Assembly: GCA_018396795.1 (NCBI GenBank)
Contig: JAGTRH010000100.1
Location: 1 to 5,602, forward strand
Direction of reading: 5' to 3'
Length of the DNA: 5,602 nt
From: Candidatus Bathyarchaeota archaeon
GTDB taxonomy: Archaea; Thermoproteota; Bathyarchaeia; Bathyarchaeales; B26-1
The notes under the pieces were generated by a model. It saw only the letters and a program-made list of their open reading frames with translations, searched no databases and was not told the DNA's origin. Shown here in pieces: positions 1-5,602 of the stretch; the stretch's first letter is position 1; every line of letters starts with the position of its first letter. Both the position numbers and the translations under genes were made by a program.

Positions 1-619
<619 letters not shown>

Positions 620-632
620 CCATACCACCCGT

Positions 633-642
633 ATTTTATAAA
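633..642 (-). promoter_or_regulatory. Candidate archaeal TATA box for the left-edge CARF gene
   Basis: The minus strand reads TTTATAAAAT, a good A-box. Its centre is about 19 bases before TTG 619. Archaeal transcription normally starts about 26 bases after the TATA centre, which would put the start near 612, slightly inside the chosen coding start. So either the true start codon is the downstream GTG at 607, or a second AT-rich element further upstream (around 662–667) is the one used. The match is seen; its use is inferred. Confidence 0.4.
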
Positions 643-659
643 GGACATCCGGTAATTAA

Positions 660-698
660 CCTTTTAACTTGGGAAATGTATGTTTAAAGGGTAAAAGG
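660..698. repeat. Imperfect inverted repeat in the divergent promoter region
   Basis: CCTTTTAAC at 660–668 and GGTAAAAGG at 690–698 match as an inverted repeat at 8 of 9 positions, separated by 21 bases. It lies between two divergent CARF-protein genes, where a regulator acting on both could bind. The region is AT-rich and such matches arise easily by chance, so this is a weak call. Confidence 0.2.
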
Positions 699-727
699 AC
701 TAAAAATCATAGTAAACGGGGCTTATC

Positions 728-736
728 TTTTTATAG
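728..736 (+). promoter_or_regulatory. TATA box of the csx1 promoter
   Basis: TTTTTATAG sits with its centre about 27 bases before the ATG at 760, which is the usual distance from an archaeal TATA box to the transcription start. The mRNA should therefore begin at or within a few bases of that ATG and be leaderless. No Shine-Dalgarno sequence precedes the ATG, which agrees. The same spacing argues against the in-frame GTG at 739, which lies only a few bases after the box and would be upstream of the transcript. Confidence 0.6.
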
Positions 737-759
737 TCGTGCTATGTAATACTCTTGTT

Positions 760-2112
760 ATGGACATCTTAATATATCAGGTTCTCGGCAAGCTGAGTGG
801 ATATTCCAATGTCTCCTATGAGATAAATGGCTTTACTGAAAAAGATGTAAAACTCTCATCTGAAGCACTGTACTCTTTTCATGCGAAGAATAGCCATAAT
901 CCCAAGATAATATATGTATGTCCAAATAGCCTTTACAGTGGACAGAACATACCAGAGTATTTGACAAACCCGGTTTTACTGGAGAAAAAGTTTCATGATG
1001 AAATAAGTAACATTAGCGTTTACAGGGATTTCGATATCTTAATAATCAACGCTATAGGAAACTATCGAATAGACGGGGAAGAGGTAAGCTTCAGAAACAC
1101 TCCTGGCAATGTTTCTATATGGTTGTTCCTTGATATGCTGGAGAGGATTAAAAAGTGTGATGGAAGAGTAAAGCTGATTGCCGACATATCTACTGGTCAT
1201 AACATCTACATTGCATCAATGCTAGAAGCATTGAGAGCCATTATTGTTTACGATAAATTGAGAAATGGGTTAACTGGGAAAAAAGTCGATGCTGCCTACG
1301 CAATCTCTGAACCAGTAATCGGGCCCGACGGTGAGTCGTCTCGAAAGATATTTGTTAACGAGTATGACGTAAAGGCGTTTTTCACGCTCCCAATTAAAAC
1401 CCAAAACTTCGACACTCTATCTAAATTAGAATACTATGTCGAATGCGGCGTCGAGACTAAAAAAAGGATTTATCGTGAAACTGAGGATGAAAGAAGAAGG
1501 CTTAAAAATCTATTGGAAAACCTTGTGAAAGCTTTTAATTCAATAAGGTACAATGTGCCCTTAGCTCTCTACACCAGCGTGATAGATTTTAGTCAAGATG
1601 CTGAGATTCTTGAGAGGGAGCTGGTCGATTTCCTACTGGAGGTAACAAAACCAGTATTCAACGCAAACAGGGTCGTGGCCACCAGCTTAAAGTGGAAAGA
1701 TCTGTTCAACCTGTTCTATTCGCTCGCCTTATTCAAATGGATGTCCAACGAGATGGGAGAACTGAAGAAAAGAGATAGAGCTAGCATTACCGGGTTGAAG
1801 GAAAAAATCATTCAAATCTACACTAAGCTAGACCTACTGCTTAATAAGAGGTTCTTGGAGAGGGATCTAAGTGAAATATATGGTAAGAAGGACATGATTC
1901 CCGAAGAATGGATCTGTCTGAAAAACCTGTATCCGGAGGAAGGAAGGCAAGGGCCTCCAAGTATATCGGATTCGAAAAGAAACTTCTTCGCCCACTCTGG
2001 TTTAGAGAGAACAATGGTTGAAGTAAGGAAATACAAAGAGGAAATAGAGCTCAGATACATGCAGGAACAATTAGAGACAATAGATAAATGGTTACTTAAC
2101 CCAGAAGATTAG
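760..2112 (+). CDS. csx1: Csx1-type CARF-HEPN ribonuclease of a type III CRISPR system
   Basis: This 450-residue protein is the expected size for archaeal Csx1. Such proteins bind cyclic oligoadenylate made by Cas10 and then cut RNA non-specifically as part of the antiviral response. The N-terminal CARF domain (about 1–190) starts MDILIYQVLGKLSGYSNVSY, resembling the start of Sulfolobus Csx1 with its YS-V-YE-NG pattern. It holds the ligand-loop motif ADISTGHN at 141–148, matching DLTHGTN of the family. A mostly helical linker leads to the C-terminal HEPN domain, whose R-x4-H catalytic motif is RNFFAH (R407 and H412). No signal peptide or membrane segment is seen, so it is cytoplasmic. The ATG at 760 was chosen over the in-frame GTG at 739 because of TATA spacing. 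It is transcribed alone from its own promoter, convergent with the RAMP operon. Both domain signatures are intact, so the enzyme is probably active. Confidence 0.9.
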   Translation: MDILIYQVLGKLSGYSNVSYEINGFTEKDVKLSSEALYSFHAKNSHNPKIIYVCPNSLYSGQNIPEYLTNPVLLEKKFHDEISNISVYRDFDILIINAIGNYRIDGEEVSFRNTPGNVSIWLFLDMLERIKKCDGRVKLIADISTGHNIYIASMLEALRAIIVYDKLRNGLTGKKVDAAYAISEPVIGPDGESSRKIFVNEYDVKAFFTLPIKTQNFDTLSKLEYYVECGVETKKRIYRETEDERRRLKNLLENLVKAFNSIRYNVPLALYTSVIDFSQDAEILERELVDFLLEVTKPVFNANRVVATSLKWKDLFNLFYSLALFKWMSNEMGELKKRDRASITGLKEKIIQIYTKLDLLLNKRFLERDLSEIYGKKDMIPEEWICLKNLYPEEGRQGPPSISDSKRNFFAHSGLERTMVEVRKYKEEIELRYMQEQLETIDKWLLNPED

Positions 2113-2137
2113 CCGCTGATTATTTTCTACAGCTTTC

Positions 2138-2169
2138 AGCATAATTTTAAAGATTATGTGCTATATGCT
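2138..2169. terminator. Small palindrome between convergent genes, possible bidirectional terminator
   Basis: In the 70-base gap between csx1 and the end of the opposing operon, CATAAT (2140–2145) and ATTATG (2153–2158) form a perfect 6-base inverted repeat around a 7-base loop. A second pair, AGCATA (2138–2143) and TATGCT (2164–2169), overlaps it as an alternative stem. T-rich stretches flank on both strands. Archaeal termination depends mainly on T-runs rather than hairpins, and the stems are AT-only or nearly so, so the role is only suggested by position. Confidence 0.3.
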
Positions 2170-2182
2170 AAGAATTTTGATA

Positions 2183-3487
2183 TTAAACGGAGTAGTAAAT
2201 AAGATTTCTTATTGATTCATCGAGTTCAGAAAAATGACGAATCAAAAAGTTTTTCCCACATTTTTCTTTAGGCACTTCAAACGTTATAAAAATATTATGG
2301 ATTTTAATATGTCCTTCGGGATATTTTATGTTTTTCAGAAATTTTTCTTCAAGTTTTTGGAATTTTTCATAGGTCTTCTTCATATCGATGCTCGTTGAAA
2401 TCTGTACTTCGATTGGAAATATCTTCACATAGTTCTTAAATAAAACTAGGGCAATAATATCTATTTCTTCATCATCAAATAATACTGAGTGTGCCAAAAA
2501 TCCAAAGAGTTTGTCCGTAAAAAGCAAACGTCTCAGAGAATGTACTACAAGATATTCAGAAATGTAGGGGAAGGCTTGAGAAAGGTTTTTATGAATAACT
2601 ATTCCGGATAGCTCATCCATTTTCGTCGGAAGGTGATGTGGACCTACTTCGCCACCTTTGCAATTATCTATATGACGTTTTTCGAAACTTGGAATTGCCT
2701 TCTTGCATCTGCTACAGTTATAAATCCTCTCAGGAAACCAAACGCCTATTTCTTCAAATAGTCGTGGATCGCTGTATTTAAACTTGCTTATTAAGGCTCT
2801 GGCTAACTCCTCTCCTGGCAATGCATTAGCGTATATTAAGAATGTCCGTATAACCTCATTATCTTTCAAAAAATGGTATTCATTTTTCTGAAGGATCTTT
2901 TTCTCCCCTTCGGTTTGTAATAGCGCTATAAATTGCGGAATATCCTTGGATGATTCAAGCAAATTATATAACATAATTCGTGGAGCTTCACATTCAACGC
3001 ATCTGGATCTGTCCAACTTTGAAATAGGTAAACCGAGATTACGTATCACCACATAGTGCGAAAATGCCTCTATCGATCTAATTACAGAATCGCAAATTGC
3101 ATTTCTTATCTTGAAATCACTTGTAATATGTTCTAGCATATTTCTTAGCATAAAATTACTGTTAAGTGTATTGACGATTTCTTTTGACAGATTCATTTCG
3201 ATTTTTGAAACTTCAATATTGTCAACGCGAAGGGAAGATTCAATTGACGTTCTCTCAAACTTTTTATCTAGATATGCTGGATCGACTAAAGTATTAAAGA
3301 CCAAAAGAAAGTTTAAGGGGTCAGACTTATTTTCGACAAAATCGGAAGACATCAGAAAAGTATATGGAAAAACAAGTTCCTCCATATCTACTATATCGAA
3401 ACGGTCTTGTTCTAATCTTATTTTTTCCGAAGCCTTTAGAAGGATGGAAACAAATGCTAATTTCTCAGAAAGCGTAGCATAGAACAT
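2183..3487 (-). CDS. Unrecognised CRISPR-linked protein with Cys/His knuckles and a probable C-terminal PD-(D/E)XK nuclease domain
   Basis: I do not recognise the family of this 434-residue protein. Its N-terminal half (1–160) looks mainly helical and includes RNMLEH (115–120), which fits the HEPN R-x4-H pattern but may be chance. Two Cys pairs follow, C163/C166 and C258/C261, the second continuing to H272 and C276 (C-x2-C-x10-H-x3-C), so zinc binding is likely. The C-terminus resembles a restriction-endonuclease fold: a helix with E311, an acidic turn and strand with D343 (DDEEIDII, 338–345), a strand with E360-V-Q362, then a helix (about 368–388) and a strand (396–404), the usual order of elements. 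Gln replaces the common Lys, as in BglII. The ATG directly follows the Cas7-group stop (TAAATG, no gap, no Shine-Dalgarno site), so translation is probably coupled. No membrane segment. It could be a type III accessory nuclease or a structural subunit; the nuclease fold is my inference. Confidence 0.6.
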   Translation of the reverse strand: MFYATLSEKLAFVSILLKASEKIRLEQDRFDIVDMEELVFPYTFLMSSDFVENKSDPLNFLLVFNTLVDPAYLDKKFERTSIESSLRVDNIEVSKIEMNLSKEIVNTLNSNFMLRNMLEHITSDFKIRNAICDSVIRSIEAFSHYVVIRNLGLPISKLDRSRCVECEAPRIMLYNLLESSKDIPQFIALLQTEGEKKILQKNEYHFLKDNEVIRTFLIYANALPGEELARALISKFKYSDPRLFEEIGVWFPERIYNCSRCKKAIPSFEKRHIDNCKGGEVGPHHLPTKMDELSGIVIHKNLSQAFPYISEYLVVHSLRRLLFTDKLFGFLAHSVLFDDEEIDIIALVLFKNYVKIFPIEVQISTSIDMKKTYEKFQKLEEKFLKNIKYPEGHIKIHNIFITFEVPKEKCGKNFLIRHFSELDESIRNLIYYSV

Positions 3488-4396
3488 TTATTCAAGCCAC
3501 TTTGCAAAATCGTCTATCTTCATTGTCTGGAAATAGCCCTCTTTCAACAGAAGTGCTCTCACGTTGTTGAGTAAAAATTCCTTGTCATGAGCCTCCTCCT
3601 TAAATTTAAGTAATTTTACTATTGATTGATTATCGATGATGAGCTTTCCATACCCATAACTCTTTAAACCTCCAACTTGCAGACCAAACTTTAACACCCA
3701 TTGCAGAAGTAAGGAAAGCAACCTTGCTTCCTCCGAGCCCTTAAGAACATTATCTGCAATGATTCTAATCTTATATCTAAGTTCATCATCTGGTTTTACA
3801 GCAGTAAGGCTGAGTAGTCTTCCTTCCTCAACAATTCTACTCTTCCTATTTATTGAAGTTGCAGTATACGCAAGAAGCTTTGGAGAAACGTTCGGAATTA
3901 CATCCGTGAATGTTAGCTTACCAGCCATGCCTTGAGCTCCAAACAACTTGCATATAGGGCAGTTAAGGGCGAGATAATACTCAAGAAGTTGAAGCTTATC
4001 TTCAATAATCATTTCTTCGACAACATCCTGCGGCATAATGCTTTCTAAATACTCTTTGGCTTTTTCTAAATACAGGTTTACAATCTTCCGTTGCTCGTCT
4101 TCCTCGAGCCCCATCCTTTTTACGTGTCTATCCTTAAGATGATATTTTAACGCTAAATTATCCGGTATAATCTGTTTTGAGAGGGAGAAGGCTAATGATC
4201 TCAACACACCTTTTAATGATTCTGCAGGGATGATTGGAAGATCTTTTCCATTTACTTGGAATTTCAGAAGCATTTTGTTTGTCCCTTCGCTTCCAGCACC
4301 AATGTGAAGTGGGGAATTTTGGTGGAGTTTCAAAGAAAGTTCTATGATGAATCTTTCAGAAACTCTTTCCAAATGTACCGGCTTATTCAACGTCAT
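3488..4396 (-). CDS. Cas7-group RAMP protein (Csx7/Csm3-like) of a type III effector complex
   Basis: At 302 residues this is a RAMP-superfamily backbone subunit that should bind crRNA. Family marks in order are: LHIGAGSEG (30–38), the IPAESLKGVLRSL segment (56–68, equal to the IPGSSLKG motif), CPICKLFG (146–153) with the paired cysteines, GKLTFTDVIP (159–168), a TSINR strand (180–184, equal to TGIDR), and the glycine-rich loop VGGLKSYGYGKL (241–252). The size and CPxCxLFG motif suit the SSO1426/Csx7 group found in III-D systems better than the smaller Csm3. In Csm3 the target-cutting Asp lies between the HIG and IPGSSLKG motifs; my alignment puts N40 there and no other Asp occurs from residue 31 to 51, so this subunit may not cut RNA. 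The ATG overlaps the upstream RAMP gene by 14 bases and has its own GGAGGTG. Cas7-group call firm; subfamily name less so. Confidence 0.85.
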   Translation of the reverse strand: MTLNKPVHLERVSERFIIELSLKLHQNSPLHIGAGSEGTNKMLLKFQVNGKDLPIIPAESLKGVLRSLAFSLSKQIIPDNLALKYHLKDRHVKRMGLEEDEQRKIVNLYLEKAKEYLESIMPQDVVEEMIIEDKLQLLEYYLALNCPICKLFGAQGMAGKLTFTDVIPNVSPKLLAYTATSINRKSRIVEEGRLLSLTAVKPDDELRYKIRIIADNVLKGSEEARLLSLLLQWVLKFGLQVGGLKSYGYGKLIIDNQSIVKLLKFKEEAHDKEFLLNNVRALLLKEGYFQTMKIDDFAKWLE

Positions 4397-5453
4397 ACAC
4401 CTCCATTATGTTTAAGCCTGAGCAGGAAAAAGGACCAAAGCCCGTAAACCTATTTTCAGCCAGATTTCTTGAGGCTTCACTTAAACAATTCCCATTGGTC
4501 TTATAGAAGAATAGTGAGCCGGCTCCCGCCCCAACTAAACGAGGAACTGGCAGCTTGCTAACATTACTGAATCCTGAGAATCCTTCAAGACTAGTTATTG
4601 CAGCATTCCCGTTCAAAATCGAGAATTCTACGGGTTTCAACCATTCATCAGTTATATTTGGAAATGGCTCGGTAGAGATTCCTTTAGAGACCTTTTTCAA
4701 CCTACAGACCGTTGAGAGGGCTCTTAGAATAATTATTCCGTTCCTTTTCTGGAGAACCCTTGCAATTCTTTCGGACTCTTCATCCAATGCATCTTTCTCT
4801 AAGCTAATTTTTATGCTAACCCTACCAAAACCCCTTGTAACTCCTCTTCCAATCCGTATTTCATTTTTCTCAACCAGCTTAAGCTTCTCCATTCTGTTGC
4901 CTAAGTCAACAATGATACTTCTGAATTCTGAACCGGGAGATAAAGCAATATATTCATATAGCATTTTATGCTCTGCTCCCTTTAAGAATCTGTTTATCCC
5001 GATAGATTTCACACTTGTAAACTCAGAATCCTTCTTTTCAAAACGACCATTCTTCCGCACAACTAAGGATCCAGCCAATGTTTTTATCGAGAAGATATGG
5101 TCATTTCGGCAAACCATGACTTCCGGTATCCTATCCTCTCCTAGTTCGCTTAACGCTTCGTAAGGATCCTTCTCTTCCGTAGCACCACATATCTTGCAAG
5201 AATATGTGAAGGCGTGTGCCGGCTCAGCATTTAACCCTTCGAACACTGGATAAGCGGGATGAAACATTAGTTGCGGGTTCCTAGATTCCTCAATGACTTC
5301 ATCGGGGTATTCATGATAGGCAGGCCCTAGGAATCCTCCTCTTAACGTGTGCCCCTTTAAACATGCTCCTGAGTGTCTCAAAACATTTCCGATCTGTTCC
5401 TCGGTACAGATTAACGGAGACTCAACTCTCATTTTCACACTATATATTTTCAT
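4383..5453 (-). CDS. csx10: Csx10-like RAMP protein (Cas5 group) of a type III-D-like effector complex
   Basis: This 356-residue protein reads as a two-part RAMP. The first fold starts MKIYSVKMRVESPL and carries the LKGHTLRGGFLG motif (32–43), a variant of the IPGSxLRG segment, and ends in the glycine-rich loop GRGVTRGFGRV (202–212). Between them SIGINRFLKGAEHKMLYEY (150–168) matches the T-I-N/D-R...a..g.Ly-E pattern of Csx10 proteins. A C-x2-C pair (C86, C89) with C115 and H119 probably binds zinc. The C-terminal part has PRLVGAGAGSLFFYK (304–318) and a second Gly loop, FTGFGPFS (336–343). In type III-D complexes Csx10 replaces the Cas5-like subunit that caps the crRNA 5' tag next to Cas10. 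The start is fixed by GGAGGG at good spacing and by an ATGA overlap with the preceding gene. A different Cas5-group RAMP remains possible; Csx10 fits best. Confidence 0.7.
   Translation of the reverse strand: MKIYSVKMRVESPLICTEEQIGNVLRHSGACLKGHTLRGGFLGPAYHEYPDEVIEESRNPQLMFHPAYPVFEGLNAEPAHAFTYSCKICGATEEKDPYEALSELGEDRIPEVMVCRNDHIFSIKTLAGSLVVRKNGRFEKKDSEFTSVKSIGINRFLKGAEHKMLYEYIALSPGSEFRSIIVDLGNRMEKLKLVEKNEIRIGRGVTRGFGRVSIKISLEKDALDEESERIARVLQKRNGIIILRALSTVCRLKKVSKGISTEPFPNITDEWLKPVEFSILNGNAAITSLEGFSGFSNVSKLPVPRLVGAGAGSLFFYKTNGNCLSEASRNLAENRFTGFGPFSCSGLNIMEVYDVE
4398..4404 (-). promoter_or_regulatory. Shine-Dalgarno site of the Cas7-group gene
   Basis: The minus strand reads GGAGGTG two bases before the ATG at 4396, inside the end of the csx10-like gene. 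This strong match to the 16S rRNA tail supports the 4396 start despite the 14-base overlap. The spacing is short. Confidence 0.6.
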
Positions 5454-5602
5454 TTTCCGATTCCCTCCAGAATTTCCATGATAACAGGGTCTTTCTCAAG
5501 CTCATCCGGTATCCTGCTCTCGTTTCTAATTATTGATACGTCGACTAGTCCTGACTTCCCCATCCTCTCATCTCTTAACACAAGTATGCTTAGGAAGAGA
5601 GC
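5450..5602 (-). CDS. C-terminal fragment of an unidentified gene, possibly another RAMP subunit (5' end outside window)
   Basis: Fifty codons and a TGA stop are read from the right edge on the minus strand. The stop overlaps the ATG of the csx10-like gene (ATGA), the usual sign of one operon with coupled translation. The fragment begins ALFLSILVLRDERMGKSG and goes on to a strand, LVDVSII (19–25), and an acidic helical tail. A helix followed by a short Gly loop (MGKSGLVDV) and a beta strand is how many RAMP proteins end, so a further Cas7-group subunit is a reasonable guess, but 50 residues cannot settle it. It is too short and too plain to name. Confidence 0.7.
   Translation of the reverse strand, partial: ALFLSILVLRDERMGKSGLVDVSIIRNESRIPDELEKDPVIMEILEGIGK
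5463..5468 (-). promoter_or_regulatory. Shine-Dalgarno site of the csx10-like gene
   Basis: The minus strand reads GGAGGG nine bases before the ATG at 5453, within the last codons of the preceding gene. It decides the start of the csx10-like protein and indicates leadered, Shine-Dalgarno-driven translation inside the operon, in contrast to the leaderless csx1. Confidence 0.65.

Noticed and set aside
739..759. In-frame GTG at 739 as the csx1 start
   Set aside because: It lies just after the TATA box, upstream of the expected transcript start; ATG 760 also gives the family-like N-terminus.
1818..2060. 80-codon minus-strand open frame opposite the csx1 HEPN region
   Set aside because: It overlaps the conserved HEPN motif on the opposite strand and has no independent support.
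3111..3482. 123-codon plus-strand open frame opposite the 434-residue gene
   Set aside because: Antisense shadow in AT-rich coding DNA; Ser-rich low-complexity translation without motifs.
4256..4447. 63-codon plus-strand open frame at the csx10/cas7 overlap
   Set aside because: Antisense to both RAMP genes; no motif or expression signal.
4555..5163. 202-codon plus-strand open frame opposite the csx10-like gene
   Set aside because: It is antisense to a well-supported RAMP gene, with no family motifs and no promoter or ribosome site of its own.

Overview
The window looks like a CRISPR–Cas type III locus from a thermophilic archaeon, probably a crenarchaeote-like lineage. The signs are A-box (TATA) promoters, a probable leaderless start, heavy use of ATA, AGA and AGG codons, and close protein resemblance to Sulfolobus-type Csx1 and Csx10/Csx7 RAMP proteins. 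No CRISPR array, spacer-acquisition gene, RNA gene or mobile element is visible. The subtype is inferred: the Csx10-like plus Csx7-like RAMP pair points to III-D, but the signature cas10 gene lies outside the window if present.

Layout, left to right: (1) the N-terminal 206 residues of a CARF-domain protein on the minus strand, running off the left edge (about 1–619); (2) a divergent promoter region (620–759) with TATA boxes facing both ways; (3) a Csx1-type CARF-HEPN ribonuclease on the plus strand (760–2112); (4) a 70-base convergent junction holding a small palindrome; (5) a minus-strand operon, transcribed right to left, made of the last 50 codons of an unidentified gene (5450–5602), a Csx10-like RAMP (4383–5453), a Cas7-group RAMP of the Csx7/Csm3 kind (3488–4396), and an unrecognised 434-residue protein with Cys/His knuckles and a probable PD-(D/E)XK nuclease fold at its C-terminus (2183–3487). 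The operon genes overlap by 4 and 14 bases and then abut with no gap.

How they work together: the RAMP proteins should form part of the crRNA-guided backbone of a type III effector complex. In known type III systems the Cas10 subunit makes cyclic oligoadenylates when target RNA is bound. Csx1 senses these with its CARF domain and cuts RNA with its HEPN domain. The left-edge CARF protein could be a second sensor or a ring nuclease that removes the signal. The most interesting gene is the unrecognised 434-residue protein. It is translationally tied to the backbone genes, carries a plausible D...E-x-Q nuclease site, and matches no Cas family I can name. The Cas7-group subunit also appears to lack the aspartate that cuts target RNA in Csm3/Cmr4.
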